A DNA stretch of 64,000 nucleotides. It comes from Phallus indusiatus. Lineage: Eukaryota; Basidiomycota; Agaricomycetes; Phallales; Phallaceae. The position numbers and the translations under genes were made by a program. Of the stretch, positions 9,535-21,000 are shown one piece after another. Under the pieces are notes generated by a model, which was not told where the DNA came from, did no database searches, and saw only the letters and a list, made by a program, of their open reading frames with translations. Numbering within the stretch: position 1 is the stretch's first letter; each line of letters starts with the position of its first letter. The stretch is taken from assembly GCA_027605045.1 (NCBI GenBank), contig JAQFWX010000013.1, positions 496,001 through 560,000 of the forward strand, in the 5' to 3' direction.

Positions 9535-11945
9535 AAAATTGGTATAGAGATGATGTTATATTAACCTCAACAACACTGGAGACAGATGGTCAATACACTG
9601 TATAAAGAGTATTTCCATCATTCCAGGCTTACCTATGCAGTGTCTGAGCGCCTATTAGGTACCCATAGCGCTGGTATAGTCTAATCTACTTAAAGAGATG
9701 TACAGATCATATTCTAACAAACCCCATCAATTCACTTAGTGAATGTTATTTTATATTATATTCAATTGCCCATTCTTTTTTTTATTAGATTGTGGCAAAT
9801 GGAATTGTAACAAGATTCCATTGCTCAAAGTCCACCTATGCTCATGACATGAATCCTCAGCAGAGATCAGAAAAAGATTGCCTGCAGTGCAATTGTTACT
9901 ATTTCAACTGGCTGATGGACCACAGCATTTTGAAGTTTATCAATGACATTGAACACTCTATAAAGCCTAATCCTGGTGTGTCTCTTTCTTTATTTCTTTC
10001 TTTGTATTAGTTGTACACTGATCTTTATTTAAAGCACCTCCCATCTCTTGAAACAGAGGGTAAAAAGTAAACCCTTTCAAACTTTTCAACAACCCCAGCC
10101 TGTCTGTGAGGGAGAAAGGGATCTGTCTTTATCATAGGAAAGGAAATGCAAAGACATCAAATGTGTTGCCTACCCGTTTGATCTAAAGTCAGTTTGTGAA
10201 TTATGTCAACCACAACCAAATCTCAAGACACCACTTGTGCATGCGTGATGGACAATATGCTCTATAATCTGGAGGACCTCAATCTCTACCCCATCAACAA
10301 TAATTTATTTGTTCTTCCTTTACATGTGCCAATTTCCCGAGTACTTGATTATGCTGTTTGACAAGGTCATCTCAAAAGATGTCAACAATTGACTATGGGA
10401 AAAATGGTGTGAAATGCAGAAATCCTTACACTGCTTTGAACAGGATGGCAAGTCTCAAGACATGGAACCCCAGCCTTTATATAGGGATGTGAGTCATTAT
10501 CATGATCACAAATGTCATTTTGGACACATAAAGGTAACAAAAGAAGGCAAAGTGCACCTCTGGGAGATTCTCACCATTCTCAGAGACAACATTGGCACTG
10601 TTGAGACAATGATTTGAAACCTTTAAAATGCATATACAGTAAGTTAAATTTCTGTTTCAATATTATAATCTTATTAATTCAGCATCCAACATGAGCTGGC
10701 TAAGAAGGCAGGATTTATGGATGACATGTCCAACCCTTGGATTGACTTTGGTGATGTGTTTTATGCAATGGCCATCAAGGACATGGTTCACAGAAAATCC
10801 ACCTTGATTGGATGGACCCAGGTATGTACAAATATTGGTCCAGACTGGGAAGGAACCACCTTTGTTTTCCACAACTGGGAAAACCCTTCCCAACCCACCC
10901 TGGGCAAGTCATTGCATTTCAAGGTTAGTATCTGATCCACTGTGCTTCCCCCACAATTGAAACTGACTTGTCATCACCTGTTTTATGACTGATCCCTTAT
11001 GGGACATTCAAATCTGCAGTTTATAATAGTGTTCCACAACCTTCCATAAGTGTCCCATCACTTTCCATAATGGTCATACTGTTCAAACACATGTGTCCTT
11101 GCAAACAACCATAACAGTCTCCAATCCCCAACCCATTCTCATCCCAACCTTGAACTATTTGAGTCTTTTGATTATGCCCTTTCCATCTCTTGAACATCAC
11201 CTGATTAACCATTTCAATCCCAATCTTCAGCCATTTTTGTCACATCTGGGAAGTATAGCTGTCCCATCTATTAAACCATTCCTGTTGCAACTTTCATTTC
11301 CAGAACAACTTCTTTATCAATTTAGATGGTTGTTAGCTCAATAGGAAAGTATTCATCAGTACATTTATGGAAAATTATTTAGGAGTCGTTTAGCACATTA
11401 TTCATGTAAATATCCACATCTCAAAATACATAGCCATTTTGTGACACCAAATGAGCTCCTTCTCCATTTTCCCTTGACAATACAGATAGTGTTTATAAGA
11501 ACTAGGAACACTTAAAATTTGTTCTTAGTTACCAATTGAGCTGCTAGGATGTTCATGAGTAATGTTGCACAACTGTGAAGGAACATATAAAGCTAAGGTG
11601 AGGCTGGGGAACAAGGTGTGCATTTCACTAGTTAACTACTAGCATTTATTCTTACTGGCTATTTTTATATCTTTTTATCTTTTTTAAGACTATCTATCTG
11701 TTAGAATATGATCTGTACATCTCTCTAAGTAGATTAGATTATACCAGCGGTATGGGCGCCTATTAGGCGCCCAGACGCGGTAAAGGTAAGCCTGGAGTGA
11801 TGGGAATACTCTTTATACAGAGTATTCACCATCTGTCTCCAGGTATGTTCATAATTCATGAAATAATATATACAGAGTATTCACCATCTGTCTCCAGTGT
11901 TATTGAGGTTAATATAACATTGTCTCTATAACAATTCTAATACTA
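9535..11945. repeat. Element bounded by about 190-250 bp inverted repeats, decayed coding interior
   Basis: The arm at 9535-9722 is inverted at about 11697-11945 (ATGTTATATTAACCTCAA, the ACACTGGAGACAGATGG box, the GGCGCCTATTAGG palindrome, and AGAGATGTACAGATCATA). The interior has plus-strand coding-like but broken stretches: 9790-9980 (VTRFHCSKSTYAHDMN, CNCYYFNWLMD), 10200-10370, 10414-10617 (VHLWEILTILRDNIGTVE) and 10717-10935 (NPWIDFGDVFYAMAIKDM). I do not recognise the protein. The right arm carries an internal duplication of the CACCATCTGTCTCCAG box. Confidence 0.5.
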
Positions 11946-11949
11946 TCTT

Positions 11950-12580
11950 TCTGGCACACTGTGTTGTACTCCTTCCTGTTCAACTGGCAAAATTCAACAT
12001 CTGAGCTGCTGGTAAGTTATTTGCTTGACTAATTTTGCAATATGATTTACTTACCTCTATCAAGTCTTGAATGTGGGTAAGGTTGTGCATCTTATTTCAC
12101 AAACATGCAATTAACAAAAATTTCAGGCCCAAAAGGTTAACTTTGCCTCACTTTTGGTTCATGGTTATCAGTAATGCTGTCTCTGAAGTACTGCCATCCA
12201 ACCATGTTCCCATCTTTGTTGGTAGTCATTTCTGTTTTCCTCTGCTTCCACTGGGTATAGGGCTTGAAGGTGCAATTCCATGGTTGGCCAAGATAGCTCT
12301 CCTTTTTCCGGAACTTATGAAAGTGCGTAGGAATGGTTGTTGGTGAGAGTTGTGATGTTATGATAGGGAGTACTAGGATTGGTGAAATGAGCAGGAGAAC
12401 TCCATGGATTATGGTTGACTCTTATCATAGCACTGGCCTTGCTGGCCAACCAGAAAGAGTCATCATGGTCAGAAACTTTGAAAATTGGATTCACTCAGTC
12501 TGATAAAAAAATGAAAAGAGGTTCTGCATCTACAGAGTCATTATCTTTGGATATATTGATAGTTTGGTTAGTCTTGCTAT
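11950..12580. other. No recognisable gene
   Basis: No conserved coding block, repeat ends or RNA gene could be identified between the inverted repeat and the LTR fragment at 12581. Confidence 0.35.
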
Positions 12581-12725
12581 TGTCAGGGTATGCTACCGCC
12601 ATCCTTATTTTTCCTTATTTATTATCATTGGTACTATTTTATTTCTATTCTATTTATCATTTCCATATTTTACTTCCACCTTCTGTTTATTCATTCTGTC
12701 TCTATTTCCATTTCTCTGTTCACGC
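12581..12725 (+). repeat. LTR family 1, left fragment
   Basis: It starts TGTCAGGGTATGCTACCGCC and follows the family-1 LTR for about 145 bp (to CTGTTCACGC), where the inverted-repeat element at 12726 begins. The expected right half of the LTR is not found after that element ends at 14730, so this is a truncated LTR rather than a simple interruption. Confidence 0.75.
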
Positions 12726-13569
12726 TGTAATGATCCGAAGTGAATAGCTAAATGTATCGGCTATAAATGATCGAACTACTACGAAGATATTTGTTTATTG
12801 AGGTTGGTAGTCTACCGTGGAGCGGGTCCTGGTGCTGATTTCAGATAGTGAATGAATGGGTGAAAATAGGGAAAGAGGAAGTGAGCATGTATGCGCTGAT
12901 ATTGAATCAACACAAACAAACACAAACACCAACTGCAACGATAAGAAGGATCATATACAAGTGTGCAAGTGAGATAGTGAACTGAAGTCGACAATGAGCT
13001 TGAAATGAGGACCTGCAATCAATGATGACTGTTATCCTTAAGCATGTTAGTGATGCAATAAACTGAAAATAAAATCGCTAGTTTATACTCCGAGACCTCA
13101 CTCAGAGTTAATCTAAAGGTAAAGATGTGAGTGTAGAAATAGACGAGAGACAGAACACTAGACTTTGACTTGACTTAAACTGAGCTTGACTTGACTTGAA
13201 CTTAACTGTGAGACAACCCATTCAGTAGATTGCTGCTGTTACAAGTATTTACATGCAGTATTTATACCTTTCAGAGTACATAGCATTGGTGAGACAATCA
13301 CTCATCGTTCACCGAGATAACAAACAGGAAGAAACAAAGAACAAAAGAAATATGGAAGATAGGGGGATCGCGAGAGAATGAAGGGGATACAATTACAACA
13401 AAAGGAATCACAAACATAGATAGGAGAAATTGATGAAACCAAAACAGGAGAACAAAAGAAAACAGAAGGAGATCAATTAGGGAGAACAAAACCGGTTTGA
13501 GACACAGCCCTTGCCTGACTCAATACCTGGTACTTCCCGCGCTGCCTCTATCCTGTACCATACCATTCC

Positions 13570-14160
13570 ATCTTATTCTTCTGACTGATCTGGCCCTGGC
13601 TGCTGGGATCGGCTTCTCCGTGGCAGTGGAAGAATGATGATGGGACTAAGAATCGATGGTCGCCTCAGATCTTTGAATAGATTGCTTTCCACTTCTTGAT
13701 AAGTGGGTAAGGGGTGCGTACGAGCTTCAGAAAAATCTGAGGGAGGTGGCATGGCGAAAAAAGGGGCATCAACAAATAAGAACTGTATGTAACCATAGAA
13801 CCAATGACGAAAAACTAATCTCCATATGACTATTCTCCCGTTGAGCAGTTAGGAACCCGACAAACTCATACAACTCGTGCATGACATTGATGTTGGTTCG
13901 TTCGTATAGAGTTAAGGCTCGTGGGTATCCTAGTTCTAAATCGTCATATGGAACAGTTACTTCCATCGCAGGGGGTGGTGTTGTGGGGAGTATGGTATTA
14001 GGATCAATGTTGATTTCGGGAACAAGTGTATTGTAGACATGGATAATGGTGAGAAAGCCTGGATTTGGACCGGTTCGAAGAGAAGAATGGAATATAAAGG
14101 GGAAGAAGGAAGTTGTAAATAAGGAGTAGGATTTTGTGAGTTTTCGTTATTGTACAACAT
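13570..14160 (-). pseudogene. Family-B unknown gene, copy 2
   Basis: The start at 14160 reads NNENSQNPTPYL, matching NNENSQNSVPHL of copy 3. A frame change follows, then TGPNPGFLTIIHVYNT, NIDPNTILPTTPPPAMEVT, VPYDDLELGYPRAL, and NINVMHELYEFVGFLTAQRE before the frame closes. The match to the copy at 41018-41597 extends through the whole gene, but the two copies carry different frame-breaking indels. No known domain is recognised; the C-terminal third is Pro-rich. Confidence 0.6.
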
Positions 14161-14265
14161 ATTGGGATGACAAGATGAAGAGAAGCGCTAAGGGGACTGT
14201 CCAAGAAAGAAGAAGAAAAGTAAGTGGATCTGATTGTTTTTGCCTCGTATGCTATCTTTATTATT

Positions 14266-14620
14266 CTAGGTTCGTCCAAAAATGTTGGAACAAACTCGTT
14301 GGATCTTTTGGAAGGATTGCTTGGTAGGGGAAGAGGAGCTGGGAAGGGAAGGGGAGGATTGTATCGGAGAAGTTTGAGGTGAAAGTGGAGAGAATCGTAA
14401 TGGTGGGGTATCTTCTGGGATTAAATTCGCAGGTCTGTAAGGGCTGAGTCTTTGAGTATTCATGCCCTTAATGATTACCCATTGACTTGGCACATCCAGT
14501 ACTAAAAACGTGAATTCAAATCCATCTTGAGTCGCTAACCATATTTGATACAAGTCTCGTATAGCTGATTCTGGTGTCGAATATACACACACATTCTCTT
14601 TTTCACTCTCTATCCGAAAC
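14266..14620 (-). pseudogene. Family-A unknown gene, copy 2, 5'-truncated
   Basis: From VYSTPESAIRDLYQIWLATQ through VLDVPSQWVIIKGMNTQ to the terminal RVCSNIFGRT this is close to the intact copy at 40256-40912 (family-A residues about 115-218). The upstream half, including the CRSSD(L/I)VHP block, is absent; the reading frame instead runs into the terminal inverted repeat. It is a truncated, presumably inactive copy. Confidence 0.7.
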
Positions 14621-15059
14621 CAGCACCAGGACCCGCTCCACGGTAGACTAACCGACCTCAAAACAAATATCTAGTTGTAGTCCGATCATTTATAGCCGAT
14701 ACATTTAGCTATTCACATCGGATCATTACAGCATACTGTGACAGGGTGCTGACAACACAGAACTATCTGAACTGGGGTGTCAGATCGCAACACATGTGAC
14801 GCGATGCGACGTTGTTAAACATATTAGTAGGGGTTTGTTTGAATTAGTGGTGAGTTTTTACATTTGATTTTCTCTAGTATTATACACTGGAAAAGCCAAC
14901 CATTCTCTGTAGCGCAAGTAAACAACATTATTCTTTACTATTTACTACTCATAAACTTGCAATCTTTTTAAAGTAGAATAAATGTATATTATTGATAAAA
15001 AATTAAAAGTAGATTTTTTTACAAATCATATGGTGCAAAAGGGCAAAAACATGCATCAG

Positions 15060-15145
15060 AAGCTGAGATACGATAATTTTATTGCAGCGATTTTTTTTCA
15101 ACTTTGAAAATGACATGCGCCTTACATAATCATAATAGCAGTAAA
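15060..15145. repeat. Detached end of the 4-6 kb DDE transposon
   Basis: About 85 bp (GATTTTTTTTCAACTTTGAA, AATGACATG(C/T)GCCTTACA, TAATCATAATAGCAGTAA) repeats the sequence at about 5940-6025 next to the DDE transposase pseudogene, in the same orientation. Confidence 0.6.
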
Positions 15146-15506
15146 TCAGTTTTCTCTCTGGTGATTCAATTGTGAGCCATCTATTTCATGAAATTCTATC
15201 CCTATAACTAATCAATCTTTCTCTGTGATTTTAACATGTTTTTTTCCTTTTGGTGGGCAATTGTCACTACTCAAACAAGAAACACCCTTGTGCACTCTTC
15301 TTTACCATATCCCCATCAATACCTCCTGCAGTGCCAGCTTCACTTATTGCCTTGTCTCCTTCACTCACCCTCAATAATTCCAGTCCATTCCATGCTTCTT
15401 TTTACTATTAACACATCCTTCATTGCTTGACTTCACCCAACACCCCAACCTCTTAATTTGAACACATTGGTGTTTGATCTCATTTTTCCTTTATTTTCTT
15501 CTAACT

Positions 15507-15685
15507 TGTCAGGGTATGCTGCTGCCATCCTCATTTTTTATTATCATTGGTACTACTTTATTTCTCTTCCATTTATCATCTCCGTATTTTACTTCCACCT
15601 TCTGCTTATTCATTCTGTCTCTGTTTCCATTTCTCTGCTCACATGCAATGTGTACTTGTACCTGGCATGATGCCCATGACATCAT
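15507..15685 (+). repeat. Solo LTR, family 1: first of three pieces
   Basis: It starts TGTCAGGGTATGCTGC and follows family 1 to GCCCATGACATCAT, where a CACTA-type element enters. The LTR resumes at 48163 (CATGTCACTTAGG) and, after another insertion, at 49028, ending CCCTAACA at 49156. Joined without duplications the three pieces total about 396 bp, equal to the intact family-1 LTRs (397 and 398 bp). The outer flanks (TAACT, GTATA) do not match. Confidence 0.85.
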
Positions 15686-16009
15686 CACTGGAGATATTGT
15701 AGGGTTTGACCAAAAAAAGAATCCTAAGAAAATTATGATTCAAGGTATAGGCATATGACAATTCACTAACTTGTAATATCATATTATAACTAATACTCAG
15801 ATTAAGGGATTCTGACTTGAAAAATTGTTAGTATGTTGCTATTTTTATCTTAGTTAAATCATGTAAGAATTTTTACTTATATAACACTATCAATAACTTT
15901 CTCTATTCAATCAAACAGTATACAAAGTAAATATATATTATTATTATTAACCATAGCAGAAAATTATATAATGAAGTCAATATAATTACTTATCAACATA
16001 ATTTTTTAT
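15686..16009. mobile_element. Small CACTA-type element, outer half 1
   Basis: It starts CACTGGAGATATTGTAGGG after the LTR trinucleotide CAT and follows the full element at 27213-28048 (in inverse orientation) up to TTTTTTAT at 16009, where the giant element starts. The remainder of the same element begins at 47646 and ends TCTCCAGTG at 48162, followed by a second CAT. The two halves sum to about 838 bp, against 836 bp for the intact copy. Confidence 0.88.
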
Positions 16010-16660
16010 CACAGGGGGCATTCCCAGATTTTTGCAATTGCAAAAATCTTGAAAAATCTGGTAATGTGGCGGAGTTACAATAATCTATTTATAATCGTAA
16101 AAATCTCAATTAAATTTTACTTTTCTTTACAGTATTTTCATCCATGAAAAATACGCAATAATCATTAAATATTACTCTTGTGAAAATGATTTTGAGATTT
16201 ATGAACCTAATATAATAGATGAATGTCATAAAACCCTGCAAAAGTCTTAAGATTCAACAGATTTTTTGAAAGTTCTGAATTCATGCGAAATGACTGTAAG
16301 TATTCTGATAAGAATATCAAATCAATAAAGTATTTGTACTAAAATTCTCTCTCAATAAAAACTCTATACAAATCAATGGAAAAATTGAATGGAAAAATAG
16401 TGTAAAAAGCCATCGTTTTTATTTCATTTACACATGTCACGAAAGTCTGAAAAAAGCTGTTCTTTTTTCATCATACTTTCGAATGTATCAATTACATATA
16501 GACAATTATAAAAATTTGAAGTTTTTACAGTATTTCTGCCACTGGAGTAATTTTGCAAAAATGGATTCCAGAGGATTCCAGAGGATTCCGGCGGACACCG
16601 AGGATTCCCAAGGATGTAAAGGAACATTGGAATCCAGATCCAGAATTCACTAATGCAGAC
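16010..16660 (+). repeat. Left terminal and subterminal region of the giant element
   Basis: It matches the inverse of the right end in blocks: CACAGGGGGCATTCC; TTTTTGCA...TGTAATGTGGCGGAGTTA; AAAACCCT; an AGTTCT(G)(A)AATT block; TAAGTAT(T)CT; TTCTCTC(T)CAA; and ATTTTTGCAAAAATGG. It finishes with a cluster of GGATTCC repeats (16565-16645, four direct and one inverted). Subterminal short repeats of this kind are transposase-binding sites in plant CACTA elements. Confidence 0.75.
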
Positions 16661-16699
16661 CTCGGATTGACGATTGATCATGATACATGACCTCTTGAC

Positions 16700-18015
16700 G
16701 GCTAGTTACATGTACATATATAATAGGCAGGTACCGGTACTATTAATATTAATACTAGCTAAGCTATAAACGTTAACGATCAGTACATGTATATATACGT
16801 ACACGACTACGTATACATGCAATGGCATATATTCTCGAGCTCCTTATATACTGGAGCAGCCGAAAACACGGACAACCGATCATGCCATCTGCAAAAAACA
16901 TTTGGCCATGGTCCTGAGACAATAATGGATGCGCGATCGCAATAAAAAAGGGAGGGAGAGCAAAACCAGCAGGTTTTGCGTGATGAAACGTGACCCCGAG
17001 GCCTCATGCATACAAATGGAATCCATCTTCCAAGGCGCGAATGGGCCTCAAAACCATTCGATATCCATGTTAGAGAAGCAATCACATTTAGCAAGAACAA
17101 CAGATCTACTAGACTAGGTGAGCATGCAACAGCCTAGTAGTCCATACCTGGTGCGATGACATGGTCCCGAGAATGTATTGCAGAATGATGAGTTGGAGTA
17201 TTCGCCGTATGATCATAACGGAAAATGGGTCTGCCAAACTTCCAGAGATTCATAACATCATCTTGCTATTCTTTTAGAATTACTCACTCGCCGCTTGACC
17301 CATCCCAATCTGATAAATAGCTATATATCGGTACGAACAACAACAGTATGAATGGCCAATAAGACCGCGGACAGCCTATTTGTAAGTTGTTGGGCTGATA
17401 CATTAAACCAAGTATAAATTTAAGGATAAAAACACACCTCTAGATTTTGCTCTAGACGCAAAATCTGCAAATGACCTTTACTCACAATTTCAAGGCAAAA
17501 AATGACACAGTAAAGATGCACGTTAAGCACACGGAAGGCTGAAAGTGAAAGTAAATTCAGTGATGACATCAATGAGGGGCAGTTTGTATTTGAGCATTTT
17601 TGTCGGAGTATATATAAAGGCACAAAAGCTGAAGCTTCTGAAGCGCTGACGCGGACTTAATGAGCTCATTTCACAGGGCGGGCTCATTTTTTGGAGGCAT
17701 CATTAATATCATAATGAGCCCGCACTTCCTGATTTCTTGCGGTCATACGCAGTTTATTCTACAGCAGCCGCTTGGATTAGATCATGTGAGTTATTGACAA
17801 AATGTCTCGATTTCATAGGTGAGAGTGTTATTTATTACACGTGTACAGTCTCTTTTGTATTGTACATACGTATACAGAACACAATATATTCTTCATTTAG
17901 CATGAACACCGGGAAGAGATGCTGTCATTAAGGACCAAAACCTTCGAATTGATGATGCTAGGAAAGGTATCATTGAGGGTGACAAACTGGAAGCAAGATT
18001 TATCAATACCTAAGT
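16700..18015. other. No recognisable gene; one GC-rich hairpin
   Basis: Between the subterminal repeats and the transposase 3' end I see no supported coding region. A hairpin with an 11-bp stem (GCGGGCTCATT / AATGAGCCCGC) lies at about 17678-17725. Confidence 0.4.
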
Positions 18016-18019
18016 TAAA

Positions 18020-21000
18020 GGTAATACATGTACACAATGTATATTGATCCCAGGCAGTTCTCCTCGTTTCAAAGGCGTCACAGCCAAATGACAAACGACA
18101 TCATGAATGCTTATGATCTGTGCGTTCTCTTCCAATTCGTAACGGTAAAATCGGCCTCCCGAGATGGGGTATTTTCGATAAGGATCATATGCAGCTTCTC
18201 CGGGGGTTAGCGGGATAAAAGTACGTACAGTAAGATATATATCAAAATCCCGTAGAGAGCCCTGTCCAGAGAGATATTCATAGGCAAATATGTCGGTGAT
18301 GATGCCGGCTGTAGGAGGCGACAAAGCTTGTTGAAACCATATATAGCTATCACTATGAGGTGGGATGTATTCGGAAGTCGGATTCGAGAGAGTTAAGACT
18401 CTAGGAACAGCTTTCCTAAAATATACACCATAGTGTTGGCATTCTGTCAGCGACCAACTCTCTTGTTGAAGGAATACTGGTATGCGTTCTGACAATACAT
18501 CTTCCCCGTCAACAATGAAATTCCGAGAAGGATATTTTCGGCTCAGATATTCAAGCAAGAGAGTCATTACGGTGCCCGTTATCCTCAGCTTGCTACTTTC
18601 GGCTAAATCAGATATTTTGGGCCAAAAATATTTGCTTTGATGAAAGTCCGTTACTTCTTGAACCATAGAACTTCTTTCATCCATAAAGGTTTTCTCGAAC
18701 AGCCGGAGAAGGTCTTGTTGACCCGCCACTTCAGGATGCCTTTCGTGAATGCAGTCGAGTATGTCAGTGTTCATCAATGTTTTGAGATTCCCCGCCTGTA
18801 ACGGTTCCGCTATGAGCAGCGGACTACTATTAACCATAGTACATATTCGTATATACATACAATTGTATGCAGACGATTGTCGTCTGCACAAGTACCTAGT
18901 ATTATGTAATGTACATAGGCGCCGTCACACCAGTAAATACCGCGTAACGGTAAAGGCGCCGGCAGCCTTTCTTACCTGCACTTGCAAATATACAGCTTTA
19001 TACTGTTTGTTGTGAGTCCGTAAGAACCGGGCTAATCGTAAACTGTAACGAAACGTTACACCGCCTCGCAAAATTTATCCATAAGTGTTATTTCCAAATG
19101 ATCTGGGAAATGTTTAAACAATTGCAAGTCTTTGTCACACCAAAATAACTTACTCCATTGTTTATTAGTAGGAATGTCTTGAAGCATGCCGTTGCATCGT
19201 TCAAGCGCATTTGTGCTTGTGATTGGCAAGGGTCCAAATCCCTGCATTTGATCGCCCAGATGGTAAGCAAAATGTTCCGTGGGCTGTATCTTGCCGGTCG
19301 GATACAATTGCACTCGTCCTTTGAGATAATTAAAATATTCTTGTTCATAGTCAGTGGCAGTGCCCGCATTTAGATTTTCTCCGGGTTGCCGTGCTTTGAC
19401 TGTTCTCGTGCTGGCGATCACGGCCGCATTCGCGAGATTCATAAAATTGTCAAGCATAGATGAGTATCGAGGACCTCGCTCACACCATAACCGAGGTAGC
19501 GTTATCACCAATCGGATCAATACTGAAGTCCTCCATTCTGAAGCTGATAATTGTCCATGACTATTGGCATTGAAAGCCCTGGGGCCAGTTTGAACCCAAG
19601 AGGGCAAGCTCGTTCTTGCAAAATCAATGTCCAAAGCTTGTATTTCTTCTGTTCCAAGAACTGGCTTCCCGGTAGATAAGTCTTCAGATCTTATGGAAAG
19701 AGGGGTGGCCAATTGCTAAATTTTGTACGAAGGTCAAAAATACCGGGCGGCCTTCAAACAATCTCAAGACTCACGTGTTGTATAAGTTTTGCAGTCAACA
19801 TTTCCCGTGACTCATTGGATTCAAATGCCACATCACGTTCTCGACATATTTGAATTATATTGGGCCTCAGTTGGTTGGAAAGCCACTCTGCGGTATTGGC
19901 TCGCGTCTCTTCACAAACGGACGCCAGCCGTACTCTCATTGTTCGGATTATTCTTTGATCTTTCGCTGCTTGAGCCGCAGGTCTTGCTCCGAAAATTCGG
20001 ATATCGTTCAGAAGAAGTGCTGGAGTCCCGTCCTGATTTCAATGAAGTTTGAGCTTCACAATCATTGTAAGTAAATACAAAACTCACATAAAAATGATAG
20101 AGAGTCTGTCGGTATGGTTGCAGCCTTTCCCCAACTCGACGTAGTTCATGTCGCTCGCAGAGAAACCATAGTGGGGCTCTAGGAATTCTCTCGAATTCTA
20201 CTCTGTCCCCATGCAATATCGCCATTTGTATGGCTTTGAGGGCATTAAGAACTTCGTTATTTGTCAATGATCCCATACTGGGCGGTCTTGAACCAACAAA
20301 AGTACCGTCACCTGAGGCACTGGTGTCATCCATACCCCAAGTATTTTCAACCAAATTCCGGAAAACATTTTGAAAAGCATGCATCGGGTCAAAATACACA
20401 TGATTTCCATGTTAAAATATGGCAATCGGGAAAAAGCTGTCCACCGTATATTGTAACGTTTGAAAATATCCTCTCAGTTCCCCGCAGTTGGCGAGTCTTT
20501 CCATGCCTCCATGATAGCTCGGTGTTTACTGGATGTATGCCAGCGAGGCCACAGTCGTGGATTAATATTATTGATGTCATCCAAGGACAGGAGACAATGC
20601 GTGCAAAATAAGGCTCCCCACGGGTTGCGGATATCGGGGATTTTATCCGCGGGTACCCGCCTAAATACCGGCGGGTCTCGGATACCCGTCTGGCGGGTAC
20701 CCGGCGCCTATTTGACCCGGCTTGGATACGGATAGCCATTTCAGAAACCACGGGTACCCGTGGTAACTGCTTACATAAGATATAAGTGACACCTGGATGA
20801 ATTTTGAGTGAATTTTGTCGTGATTTTTTTTTTATTTTGGCTCTAGAGAGCTCAAATCTTACTTAAAATAGAAATAAAAAAATATGCCATTAATATTTTT
20901 TAATTCTCTACAAGATATGTCGGGCGCCTATTTTAGGCGCCCATGTCACGTAGTAACAACTTCTAATATTCTCTAGTCATACGTGATGTTACTTGCAAGT

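Larger units (their letters stand above)
8325..9660. repeat. Inverted-repeat-bounded element with a JmjC-like remnant
   Basis: About 130 bp at 8325-8455 is repeated in inverted orientation at about 9535-9660: GACACTGCATAG, TAAGCC(C/T)GGA(A/G)TGATGG, ATACTCTTTATACAG and the CACCATCTGTCTCCAG box. A third arm in the 8325 orientation lies at about 11690-11945. The interior contains the JmjC-like fragment and a later hAT MITE at 9156-9431. I could not identify a clean duplication. Confidence 0.55.
12726..14730. mobile_element. A/B-module element with ~110-bp terminal inverted repeats
   Basis: Ends are TGTAATGATCCG and its inverse, with about 110 bp of inverted homology on each side (CTAAATGTATCGGCTATAAA, TCTACCGTGGAGCGGGTCCT, GGTGCTG). 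Inside, on the minus strand, are family A (copy 2) and family B (copy 2), then a region shared with 41600-42430 that contains GGTATAAATACTG in inverse orientation and iterated GACTTGACTT repeats. The right-hand terminal repeat directly replaces the 5' half of gene A. Only GC is shared by the flanks, so the mode of transposition is unclear. A solo-LTR origin of the shared ends cannot be excluded. Confidence 0.65.
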
